A DNA stretch of 64,000 nt from NCBI GenBank assembly GCA_910585285.1, contig CAJUDL010000003.1:1-64000 (forward strand), written 5' to 3'. Below, piece by piece: positions 1 through 7,581 of this stretch. The DNA comes from an uncultured Muribaculaceae bacterium. GTDB lineage: Bacteria > Bacteroidota > Bacteroidia > Bacteroidales > Muribaculaceae. The notes beneath the pieces were generated by a model. The model made no database searches. It saw only the letters and a list, made by a program, of their open reading frames with translations, and was not told the DNA's origin. Each line of letters starts with the position of its first letter. Positions within the stretch are counted from its first letter, which is position 1. A program made the position numbers and the translations under genes.

Positions 1-56
<56 letters not shown>

Positions 57-66
57 CTAAATTAAT

Positions 67-90
67 GCCGACTTTTAAGTCGGCTTTTTT
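67..90 (+). terminator. intrinsic terminator of the tRNA
   Basis: An 8-bp stem GCCGACTT/AAGTCGGC (67-74 with 77-84) with a TT loop is followed by six T residues. It ends only 6 bases before the ATG of the next gene. Confidence 0.85.
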
Positions 91-96
91 ATTATT

Positions 97-759
97 ATGG
101 AAATCGTATACGAAGACAATCACATCATCATCGTCAATAAGCGTGCAGGAGAAATAGTGCAAGGAGATAAAACAGGCGACACCCCCCTCTCCGATATGAT
201 TAAGCTCTACATTAAGGAGAAATACAACAAACCGGGGAATGTGTTTTGCGGAGTTGTTCACCGTATAGACAGACCCGTTTCCGGTCTGGTAATATTCGCC
301 CGAACATCAAAAGCACTTGAACGTCTCAACAAGATGCTGCGCGAGGGAGAAATTCATAAAACCTACTGGGCACTCGTGGAAGGGAAGCCTGAAGAACCTG
401 AAAAAACAATCGAAAATTATCTCGTATCGAATGGCAAAATAAATAAAACATTTGTTGCCGACAAAAATAACCCCGAAGCGAAGAAATCAATATTGCAATA
501 TAAAACCATAGCAAACGGCGACAGGTACACTCTGCTTGAGGTAAACCTCCTTACAGGAAGAAAACACCAGATCCGTGTTCAACTCTCAGAGAATGGCAAT
601 CCAATAAAAGGAGATTTAAAATATGGAGCCAGACGCAGCAATCCCGATGGTGGAATATCTCTGCAAGCACACAAAATAGAATTCACACATCCCGTATCAA
701 AGCAACTTGTCTCAATTGAAATCCAACCTCTCCCCGACATGCAAATCCTACTCTCGTAA
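97..759 (+). CDS. RluA-family pseudouridine synthase
   Basis: Predicted cytoplasmic RNA pseudouridine synthase, converting uridine to pseudouridine in rRNA or tRNA. The 220-residue protein has the catalytic motif HRIDRPVSG at about residues 55-63, where Asp58 is the expected nucleophile, and the family segment GRKHQIRVQL near 154. It lacks an N-terminal S4 domain, so it belongs with the short members and its target base cannot be named. The ATG at 97 sits 6 bases after the T-run of the tRNA terminator and no ribosome-binding site is visible, so either the tRNA terminator leaks or the message has almost no leader. It converges on the OmpA-family gene and shares a palindromic terminator with it. 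Confidence 0.88.
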   Translation: MEIVYEDNHIIIVNKRAGEIVQGDKTGDTPLSDMIKLYIKEKYNKPGNVFCGVVHRIDRPVSGLVIFARTSKALERLNKMLREGEIHKTYWALVEGKPEEPEKTIENYLVSNGKINKTFVADKNNPEAKKSILQYKTIANGDRYTLLEVNLLTGRKHQIRVQLSENGNPIKGDLKYGARRSNPDGGISLQAHKIEFTHPVSKQLVSIEIQPLPDMQILLS

Positions 760-803
760 TTAGGAATTAGGAATTAGGAATTTAACATTAAACATTAAAC
801 ATT
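758..803. repeat. two short heptamer tandem repeats
   Basis: Directly after the stop codon, AATTAGG is repeated three times (758-778), then AACATTA nearly three times (784-803). The same AACATTA-type heptamers recur before cydA (about 7547-7575) and cydB (about 9146-9171), always in non-coding DNA. Confidence 0.7.
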
Positions 804-804
804 C

Positions 805-860
805 AGCATTATACAATAAAAAAGACTCGCATATGCGAGTCTTTTTTATTGTATAATGCT
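805..860. terminator. 56-bp perfect palindrome, bidirectional terminator
   Basis: Bases 805-832 are the exact reverse complement of 833-860. The core GACTCGCAT/ATGCGAGTC is flanked by AAAAAA and TTTTTT, so it reads as an intrinsic terminator on both strands, serving the pseudouridine synthase (+) and the OmpA-family gene (-). Complementarity runs about 13 bp further out than a terminator needs. Confidence 0.85.
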
Positions 861-869
861 AAAACCTTA

Positions 870-2063
870 TTAGTCAGCAAGCTTGATTGTTACAGCGCGA
901 TCAAGAGAAGCACCCTTAGCACCGAAATCAGTCAAGTTGTTAGCATCAATGCGAGCATCAAGCTGATTCTCATCAACACCACACTTAACGAGGAATGCCT
1001 TAACACCATTCACACGCTGATTGCGGAGACGAGTATTGATCTCATCATTACCTGTGTAGTTATCAGCCCAACCGGTAAGAACATATTTCTGATTGGGAGT
1101 ATCCTTCATAACCTCAGCCATAGATTTGAGAATAGTTTTCTCACGGCTGCTGAGTGTTGCCTGGTTGATAGGATAGTAAATTGTTGCGAGACCTTCGCAG
1201 CTTACTTTCTCAACCGGACGTTTCAGGCACTCATCGAGCTGTTTCTGCAGGCTTGCGATCTTGGCATCTGCCTGAGCAAGGCGAGCTACGAGAGCATCAC
1301 CCTCTGCATCTGTATATTTCCAAGTGGGGCAAACAGCAGTTGTCGGGCAGTTCCACTCTTTCTTGCCGAAGTGTACATTAAGACCGGCAGAAAGCTGAAG
1401 ATCCTGAGCATAGTGAGGATTGTAAGCACCACCCTCTTTGAAGAGCTGATAAGTTACATCAACGAAAATGTCTACTTTTTTGCTTACAGCAAAATTGTTC
1501 TGGAGACCAACGTTAACAAAGAGCGGAGTGCTCTTAGCTGAACGCCAACGGAGATCTTTGCCATCATATGCACGACGGAATGTGAACATTGCGCCGCCAC
1601 CTCCGTGAAGAACAGCATTGTAGACACGGTCAGGACGATAGCCACACCACCAGTTGGTAAGATTGATGAGAACATCAAACTCAGGAGATACAGCCTGCAT
1701 CTTCTCTGGATAGTAACCATTAGCAAGAGCCGGCTCGTTCTCTTTACGGAACATTCCCTTATACTGAGTAGCACCCTTGGTCATAAGGTACTGTCCACCG
1801 AAACGGAATCCGAAGGTAGGAGTAACCCATTTACCGAAGTAAAGACCAGCATTGCCACCAAAACGGTTTTTCAACTCAGCATGGATGTTATCCTTTCCAA
1901 AAAGGATGTTGGAACCACCCTGAACTGTCATAAACCAGTTGTCTTTGGCTTTATTCATAAGATAACCCTGTGAGCAATCCTCAACATAAGTCACCTCCTG
2001 TGCATTGGCGCTGAATGCACCTGCAGCCAGAACAGCGAGAGTAAATAATACACTTTTCTTCAT
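870..2063 (-). CDS. OmpA-family outer-membrane protein
   Basis: Predicted abundant outer-membrane protein linking the outer membrane to peptidoglycan. Residues 1-21 form a typical signal peptide (MKKSVLFTLAVLAAGAFSANA). The middle, about 40-240, is rich in alternating aromatic and glycine residues, as in an outer-membrane barrel. A short coiled coil (about 255-285) precedes the C-terminal OmpA domain (about 285-397), with segments such as LTGWADNYTGNDEINTRLRNQR that match the peptidoglycan-binding loop of the family. The 397-residue length is usual for Bacteroidales OmpA-type porins. It has its own promoter and a long AT-rich leader, and is probably transcribed alone. Confidence 0.9.
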   Translation of the reverse strand: MKKSVLFTLAVLAAGAFSANAQEVTYVEDCSQGYLMNKAKDNWFMTVQGGSNILFGKDNIHAELKNRFGGNAGLYFGKWVTPTFGFRFGGQYLMTKGATQYKGMFRKENEPALANGYYPEKMQAVSPEFDVLINLTNWWCGYRPDRVYNAVLHGGGGAMFTFRRAYDGKDLRWRSAKSTPLFVNVGLQNNFAVSKKVDIFVDVTYQLFKEGGAYNPHYAQDLQLSAGLNVHFGKKEWNCPTTAVCPTWKYTDAEGDALVARLAQADAKIASLQKQLDECLKRPVEKVSCEGLATIYYPINQATLSSREKTILKSMAEVMKDTPNQKYVLTGWADNYTGNDEINTRLRNQRVNGVKAFLVKCGVDENQLDARIDANNLTDFGAKGASLDRAVTIKLAD

Positions 2064-2184
2064 AAAACAACAAATTAATTAATTTATATAATTGTCTTTA
2101 ATTTAGGTATTTATAAAAGAACTAACAAATCATATTCAATGTCGAACTGTTAATTTTCACATTTGCATTGTTAAATTCGAATTG

Positions 2185-2192
2185 CAAAGTTA
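2185..2192 (-). promoter_or_regulatory. -7 box of the OmpA-family gene promoter
   Basis: On the minus strand TAACTTTG matches the Bacteroidota -7 element TAnnTTTG. No good -33 TTTG is seen at the expected distance. Start of transcription here would give a leader of about 115 AT-rich bases, common for major outer-membrane protein messages. Confidence 0.45.
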
Positions 2193-2213
2193 GTACTTTT
2201 TTACATATAAACA

Positions 2214-4241
2214 CTACTTTCCTAAAAAATGTTTAATATTTTTTAATACATTTTCCGTATTATAGCCAAATTTTTCATCAAGAACCTTAGCTGGAGCAGA
2301 TGCTCCGAAGCGTTCCATTCCCATGAATTTGTACTCGCCACCGTTAATCAATGGATAAAGTGTGGCAGGAAGACCTGATGTCAAACCGAATAGTTTCACA
2401 CCGACAGGAATAACGCTTCGACGATACTCCTCGCTCTGGCTGTTGAAGAGACCGATTGAAGGAACAGATACAACGCGTGCGTTGATGCCTTCCTCCTTTA
2501 ATGCTTCAGCAGCATGGACGAGAAGGGCAACATCACTGCCGTTTCCAACGAGAACCACGTCAGGATCCTCAGCTTCTACTACAACATAACCACCCTTAGC
2601 TGCCTTCTTTGCTTCTTCACGACGGTTTTCACCGGGAAGATCCTCAAGGTTCTGGCGTGAGAAGATTAGTATTGATGGTGTATGGATATTCTCCATTGCA
2701 AGCTTATATGCCTCCACTGTCTCGGCAGAATCCGCAGGACGAAGCACGAGTGCAGATGGACGACCGCTGAAATTCGAAATCTGCTCCATCAGACGAATCT
2801 GTGCTTCCTGCTCGATCGGCTCATGTGTCGGACCATCCTCACCAACTCTGAATGAATCATGAGTATAGATGAACTTGACCGGGAGCTGCATGAGAGCTGA
2901 CATTCTGATGGCAGGCTTCATGTAATCTGAGAATACGAAGAATGTTGCACATGCACCGAACACACCTCCATGAAGAGCTATACCATTGATGATACAAGCC
3001 ATTGTGAGCTCTGCAACTCCAGCCTGAAGGAAAGCACCTGTGAAATCCTCCTTACACAGCACACTTGTCTTTTTAAGGAATCCGTCTGTTTTGTCAGAGT
3101 TGGCAAGATCAGCACTTGAAACAATCATGTTGCCTACATGCTCTGCAAGGAAACCGAGAACCGTAGCCGACGCTGCGCGGCTTGCCATATTGGGTTTGAA
3201 TTCGATAGAATCCCAGGGAAGAGCCGGCAATTTAAGATCAATGTAATCCTGAAGTTCCTGAGCTTTTGCAGGGTTAGCCTCAGCCCATTCCTTGTATGCC
3301 TGACGACGTGCAGCTACTATTTTCTTCAACTCTTCAGCACGCTCTGCATAAAGTTTCTTCACATCTTCACGGATCACCCACGGATTCTTTGGATCTCCAC
3401 CAAGATTTTCCACAGTTCTGTCAATATCTGCACCGGCAGCAGAGAGAGGCTGACCATGTGTTGAGATTGCACCTTCAAGTGATTTCCCCTCAGAATCTAC
3501 AGCGCCACGTGCCATAACTGTATGACCGATAATGAGGGTGGGCTTCTCCTTCTCCTCCAAAGCAACCTGGAGTGCACCAGCCATCGCAAGAGGATCTGTG
3601 CCGTCAACCTCAATTACATTCCAGTGCCATGCACGATATTTTGCAGCAGTATCTTCATTGGTGACATCAGCCACATGGGTTGAAAGCTGAACTTTATTGG
3701 AGTCGTAGAACATTATGAGGTTGTTCAAGCCAAGTTTTCCGGCAATACGGCCGGCACCCTGCGAAATCTCCTCCTGAATGCCACCATCAGATATGAATGC
3801 ATATGTCTTGTGCGCCACAACATCCCCGAAACGGGCTGCAAGGAAACGCTCTGCGATGGCAGCTCCGACAGCCATCACGTGTCCTTGGCCAAGCGGTCCG
3901 GATGTGTTCTCAATTCCTCTTTCAACATCCACTTCCGGATGTCCGGGTGTAACGCTACCCCACTGACGGAAATTCTGAAGTTCCTCCATTGTGAATTTAC
4001 CCGTCAGCGCAAGAATGCTGTAAAGCATCGGTGACATATGACCTGGATCAAGGAAGAAGCGATCGCGGGCAAACCATTTTGGATCTTCAGGGTCATACAC
4101 GAGAAAACTTGAATACAATACATTAATAAAATCCGCACCACCCATAGCTCCGCCAGGATGACCCGATTTAGACTTTTCCACCATCTCCGCAATCAAAACG
4201 CGGAGATTGTTGGCGGCTTCATTCATGACTTTTACGTCCAT
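2214..4241 (-). CDS. tkt: transketolase
   Basis: Thiamine-diphosphate enzyme of the non-oxidative pentose phosphate pathway, moving two-carbon ketol units between sugar phosphates. In 675 residues it shows SGHPGGAMG near the N-terminus, the GPLGQG loop, the cofactor-binding stretch SDGGIQEE...NLIMFYDSN and the pyrimidine-domain motif HDSFRVGEDGPTHEP, with the catalytic Glu region around it. I chose the ATG at 4241 (MDVKVMNEAANNLR) because family members begin close to this point. An upstream in-frame start at 4292 would add 17 unrelated residues and run into the terminator of the preceding gene. It lies downstream of the sugar transporter, separated by that hairpin. Confidence 0.95.
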   Translation of the reverse strand: MDVKVMNEAANNLRVLIAEMVEKSKSGHPGGAMGGADFINVLYSSFLVYDPEDPKWFARDRFFLDPGHMSPMLYSILALTGKFTMEELQNFRQWGSVTPGHPEVDVERGIENTSGPLGQGHVMAVGAAIAERFLAARFGDVVAHKTYAFISDGGIQEEISQGAGRIAGKLGLNNLIMFYDSNKVQLSTHVADVTNEDTAAKYRAWHWNVIEVDGTDPLAMAGALQVALEEKEKPTLIIGHTVMARGAVDSEGKSLEGAISTHGQPLSAAGADIDRTVENLGGDPKNPWVIREDVKKLYAERAEELKKIVAARRQAYKEWAEANPAKAQELQDYIDLKLPALPWDSIEFKPNMASRAASATVLGFLAEHVGNMIVSSADLANSDKTDGFLKKTSVLCKEDFTGAFLQAGVAELTMACIINGIALHGGVFGACATFFVFSDYMKPAIRMSALMQLPVKFIYTHDSFRVGEDGPTHEPIEQEAQIRLMEQISNFSGRPSALVLRPADSAETVEAYKLAMENIHTPSILIFSRQNLEDLPGENRREEAKKAAKGGYVVVEAEDPDVVLVGNGSDVALLVHAAEALKEEGINARVVSVPSIGLFNSQSEEYRRSVIPVGVKLFGLTSGLPATLYPLINGGEYKFMGMERFGASAPAKVLDEKFGYNTENVLKNIKHFLGK

Positions 4242-4270
4242 AGCTTTTATCTGTAAGTTGGAATCAAAAT

Positions 4271-4310
4271 ACTCCGATAAAAGCAATAACAAATATGCTT
4301 TTACCGGAGT
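4271..4310 (-). terminator. terminator after the FHS transporter
   Basis: A 15-bp stem pairs 4271-4285 with 4296-4310. The one mismatch on the + strand becomes a G-U pair in minus-strand RNA, and the minus-strand 3' side runs into TATTTTGATT. It separates the transporter from tkt, so tkt may have its own start or depend on readthrough. Confidence 0.6.
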
Positions 4311-4320
4311 TTATTTATGA

Positions 4321-5661
4321 TTAGAGATCTCTGAGGTCAATAGGTTCTTCACCTACAGGAATGTCTTTATTGACATTCTTTGATCCGATGAGGGAGTAAT
4401 AAAGGATGTAAGCAAGCATGGCAACTACGAGCCAATAGCTATTGATATAACCAAAAGTTCCGCCCCCAAGAACACGAGCAAGCCAATCCTGTATAAATGG
4501 CATAATACCACCACCAACAACCATTGTCATGAAAAGTCCCGTGGCTTTTGCTGTGTATTTGCCCAGGCCTTCAGTTGCAAGGTTGAAGATTCCGCCCCAC
4601 ATCACAGATGTGCAGAGACCGCAAAGGAAAAGGAAAAGACATTTCAGAGGAACTTCTCCGCTCATTATGTTGAGAGCGCTGATCTCAGGAGATTTGAAAG
4701 TGATATCCTCAGGAAGGAATATTGCAATCAAAATCAGCAAGATAGCAACGGAAGAAACAGTTATCATCTGTGCACGTGTAGATACCTTGCCGCTGATGAT
4801 TGAACTGAGGAAACGACCGATAAGCATCATAAGCCAGTAAAGAGCGGCAAGAGAACCAGCAACCGCTGCTGCTCCTTCAAAGTTCTCACGGCTTATCCAG
4901 GCATTGAGCTCACCGGGGATACCGATCTCTATACCTACATAGAAGAAAATGGCAATCACACCCAGAAGACAATGACGGAACGCAAGAGGACTGTGCTCGT
5001 ATTTCACCTTGCTAAGATTTGACTGAGGCTCCTCTATTTTTACAAATGAAATCACGATGAATGCAAGAACAAAGATTGCAATACCAGTGATCACAAGAGG
5101 TGCGACAGCTGCCATCGTTGTGTCTTTTGTCAATGTGCCGACGAGCATACCTACAAGAAGCGGAGTCAGAGTTCCGGCGAGAGAATTAAGTGTACCACCA
5201 GTCTGCACAAGCTGATTACCCTTGTTACCGCCGCCACCAAGGAGGTTGAGCATCGGGTTCACAACGGTGTTGAGCATACATACGCAGAAACCGCAGACGA
5301 GAGCACCGAGAAGATAAATGAAAAGATTGAGAGTGGTTGGGTTCTCACCGCCAATGACCACTACATTGCCACCGACAACACTTGAGAGAAGCTGGATACC
5401 GAGACCGATTGCTCCTACTGCAAGAGCTATCAAAGCCGTCTTCTTGTAGCCGTAACGGATAAGCATATTGCCGGCTGGAATACCCATGAACAGATATGCG
5501 GTGAAGTTCATAAGGTTACCAGCCATACCTGCCCATTCATACTTGAATCCCCATATGTTGCCGAAGGGGGCGGCCATGTTTGTCACGAAAGAAATCATCG
5601 CAAAGATGAAAAACATCGTGATGATAGCGACTGTAGAGCGCTTTTGTGTAGATTGAGTCAT
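4321..5661 (-). CDS. sugar MFS transporter, FHS (FucP/GluP) family
   Basis: Inner-membrane sugar:proton symporter of 446 residues with about twelve hydrophobic segments. The N-terminal half shows the FHS-type pattern (NMAAPFGNIWGF near residue 30, GYKKTALIALAVGAIGLGI near 75) seen in fucose and glucose/galactose permeases. The order of transporter then transketolase suggests sugar uptake feeding central carbon metabolism. The substrate cannot be read from the sequence: L-fucose, glucose, galactose or a pentose are all possible. Start ATG at 5661 gives a normal N-terminus. Confidence 0.82.
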   Translation of the reverse strand: MTQSTQKRSTVAIITMFFIFAMISFVTNMAAPFGNIWGFKYEWAGMAGNLMNFTAYLFMGIPAGNMLIRYGYKKTALIALAVGAIGLGIQLLSSVVGGNVVVIGGENPTTLNLFIYLLGALVCGFCVCMLNTVVNPMLNLLGGGGNKGNQLVQTGGTLNSLAGTLTPLLVGMLVGTLTKDTTMAAVAPLVITGIAIFVLAFIVISFVKIEEPQSNLSKVKYEHSPLAFRHCLLGVIAIFFYVGIEIGIPGELNAWISRENFEGAAAVAGSLAALYWLMMLIGRFLSSIISGKVSTRAQMITVSSVAILLILIAIFLPEDITFKSPEISALNIMSGEVPLKCLFLFLCGLCTSVMWGGIFNLATEGLGKYTAKATGLFMTMVVGGGIMPFIQDWLARVLGGGTFGYINSYWLVVAMLAYILYYSLIGSKNVNKDIPVGEEPIDLRDL

Positions 5662-5733
5662 GATAGAGTTAATATATTTATGGTTATTAAATTCTAATGC
5701 TAATCGTAATGATAGGAATTTTGACTTAAAATG

Positions 5734-6399
5734 CTAATAAACTCTTTCCCCGAAAATAAGGCTGCCTATTCTTACTATGGTTGCCCCTTCCTCCACTGCC
5801 AGCTTCCAGTCATGGCTCATTCCCATTGATATCTGATCGAATCCCCTTAGTCTGAGACTTTCATCAGATGCAATCGTATTGAACAGCTCATGGATCTCAG
5901 CAAAATCAGCCCTGACACGTGTGATGTCATCTGTGTTTGATGCCATCCCCATCACACCGCAAATGTGGGTGTTCGTAAGTTTTTCAAACTTACGATCTTT
6001 GAAATATGCTATCAACTCATCAGGAAGAAAGCCAAATTTGGTTTCCTCTTTTGCCACATGCACTTGCATCAGCACACGCGTCAAAACTCCCGCCTTCCTT
6101 GACTCTGAATCTATAAGATCAAGGAGTCGCTCAGAGTCAACGCTTTCTATTAATGAGATCTTGCCTACAATTTGCTTTACCTTATTAGTTTGCAAATGTC
6201 CGATAAAATGCCATTCTATGTCTGCCGGCAACTGAGGAATCTTTTCAAGGAGTTCCTGGACTCGGCTTTCACCAAAACGACGTTGTCCGGCATCGTATGC
6301 CTCTCGAATCATAGAAACCGGATGAAATTTAGAAACTGCCACGAGAGCGACTCCCTCAGGAATCTCCCGCTTCAGCTCCATTACCTCCTCTGCAACCAT
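5734..6399 (-). CDS. yggS: YggS-family pyridoxal phosphate homeostasis protein
   Basis: Single-domain fold-type III PLP-binding protein that buffers pyridoxal phosphate and affects amino-acid and keto-acid pools. It has no known catalytic reaction. Lys24 in VAVSKFHP is the PLP lysine. WHFIGHLQTNKVK, MQVHVAKEETKFGF and FDQISMGMSHDWKLAVEEGATIVRIG are the family's standard conserved blocks. At 221 residues it has the usual length. The leader upstream is an AT-rich heptamer array. It probably shares a transcript with the DUF4494 gene just upstream. Confidence 0.92.
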   Translation of the reverse strand: MVAEEVMELKREIPEGVALVAVSKFHPVSMIREAYDAGQRRFGESRVQELLEKIPQLPADIEWHFIGHLQTNKVKQIVGKISLIESVDSERLLDLIDSESRKAGVLTRVLMQVHVAKEETKFGFLPDELIAYFKDRKFEKLTNTHICGVMGMASNTDDITRVRADFAEIHELFNTIASDESLRLRGFDQISMGMSHDWKLAVEEGATIVRIGSLIFGERVY

Positions 6400-6407
6400 T
6401 TAATTAT

Positions 6408-6459
6408 AGACCTATTAATTATTAACTATTAACCATTAATTAATTAATTAATTAATTAG
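6408..6459. repeat. TTAATNN heptamers and a (TTAA)n run
   Basis: Between yggS and the DUF4494 stop codon there are TTAATNN-type heptamers (about 6408-6435, read on the minus strand) next to about six uninterrupted AATT/TTAA units (about 6434-6459). The run ends inside the stop codon of the DUF4494 gene. Confidence 0.75.
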
Positions 6460-6896
6460 TTGCCACCGCCAAGGTTTGCAGGATAGACATCCATCAACTG
6501 AGTTTCTGTAATTGATGCGATCTCGAAATCCCCCATTGTTCCTTTCATACCTTCAAGGAAGTTTTTCAGGGCATCTTCAAAATCAGAAGCCTGAACAAGA
6601 ATGAGGGTTGCTGATTTCTTCTCCGTTCCGGTTTTTTCATCAAGAGTGATGAAATTAACCTTCACTTGATAATAACGGTCACCTCCTTCATTGAAAAAAA
6701 TCTCGGAAATTTTTGTTTTCTTTTCTGATGAGATTGAATATTCCCCGGAGATAAATGGTTTCATCTCCTCAATAATTCGAGCCTCCGCCTCAGTGAAAGT
6801 CAAAGCATCAACGAGATATGGTTCATTAACTTTTTTTACCATCCCGTTTTCCTGCATCTTGTCATATCTAACCTTACATTCAAACCAAAGAGCCAT
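6456..6896 (-). CDS. DUF4494 domain protein
   Basis: A 146-residue soluble protein with no signal peptide, matching the DUF4494 family of Bacteroidota, whose function is unknown. It begins MALWFECKVRYDK, has the YLVDALTFTEAEARI block, and has alternating beta-type segments ending in a Gly-rich tail (NLGGGN). It lies just upstream of yggS in the same direction, 56 bases apart, so the two probably share a transcript. Confidence 0.8.
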   Translation of the reverse strand: MALWFECKVRYDKMQENGMVKKVNEPYLVDALTFTEAEARIIEEMKPFISGEYSISSEKKTKISEIFFNEGGDRYYQVKVNFITLDEKTGTEKKSATLILVQASDFEDALKNFLEGMKGTMGDFEIASITETQLMDVYPANLGGGN

Positions 6897-7033
6897 ATTT
6901 GTAGAAACTGAATTTAGTTAGTTCTAAAGTATTTTTAAGGAGCACTATCAATATCTTAGCGCAACAAATATCCTGCATTATCAATCACGCAGGCTACTTC
7001 TCATTGCAAAGTTAATCAAAAATCCTCATGATT

Positions 7034-7065
7034 TTTCCTTTTAATATAAAATTTTGTTAAATTTG
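7034..7065 (+). promoter_or_regulatory. possible cyd operon promoter
   Basis: TAAATTTG at 7058-7065 matches the -7 box TAnnTTTG, with TTTC at 7034-7037 (20-base spacer) as a weak -33 box. Transcription from here would place hairpin element A (7115-7295) in a leader of about 225 bases. The rest of the 6897-7114 stretch holds a minus-strand TAACTTTG (7007-7014) that may serve the DUF4494 gene, and no gene. Confidence 0.4.
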
Positions 7066-7114
7066 TCGCATAATACCTGAAAGCTCATAGTTTTCGCCTA
7101 AAATGTTTCCTTCT

Positions 7115-7295
7115 AAGTAAGTGTTGGAAATTAGCTTATATTAAATTTTAGGAGATTTTGAGATGATTTCCTTATTTCGAAGAAGGAGCATAGCGGGCTA
7201 TGTGACTGATGAGAAAACAAGAAAGCATCCAAAAGATTCAAAATTTAAATAAGCAATACATTTACTTATTATAAACTAATTTTCAATACTTACTT
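7115..7295 (+). repeat. long hairpin element A before the cyd operon
   Basis: An outer arm of 26 bases (7115-7140) pairs with 7270-7295 at 23 of 26 positions, two of the rest being G-U in + strand RNA. A 22-base insert (7248-7269) interrupts the right arm only. The inner imperfect stem pairs about 7142-7178 with 7211-7247. The loop holds a conserved 31-base core (7182-7212) containing the small hairpin CATAGCGGGCTATG. The right arm ends on the base before the ATG of the DUF4492 gene. The core recurs in element B after cydB. Confidence 0.75.
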
Positions 7296-7520
7296 ATGAT
7301 TCAATCCACAAAAAACGGAATTAAAAATATCTGGATGTTCTATTACAACGGTTTCAGAGAAATGACCGTAGGCAAAACCTTATGGGTGATAATTCTCATC
7401 AAGCTTTTCATATTTTTTGTGGTGATGAAGTTGTTCTTCTTTCCCGATTTTCTCTCCACCAATTTTGAAAATGATGAGGATCGAGCTGAGCATGTGCGCC
7501 ATGAACTCACCTCCCGCTAA
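7296..7520 (+). CDS. DUF4492 small membrane protein of the cyd operon
   Basis: A 74-residue protein with one membrane helix (about residues 27-47, VIILIKLFIFFVVMKLFFF) and charged ends. DUF4492 genes typically sit directly upstream of cydA in Bacteroidota and some Campylobacterota. A role as a small subunit or assembly factor of cytochrome bd, like E. coli CydX, is inferred from position and size, not shown. It is followed 61 bases later by cydA. Confidence 0.85.
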   Translation: MIQSTKNGIKNIWMFYYNGFREMTVGKTLWVIILIKLFIFFVVMKLFFFPDFLSTNFENDEDRAEHVRHELTSR

Positions 7521-7581
7521 AAAAGTATTATACGCACATCTCCGTTAAACATTAAACATTTCACATTAAACATTACATAAA

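Noticed and set aside
849..1541. Long + strand open frame (230 codons)
   Set aside because: Antisense shadow of the OmpA-family gene, starting inside the bidirectional terminator.
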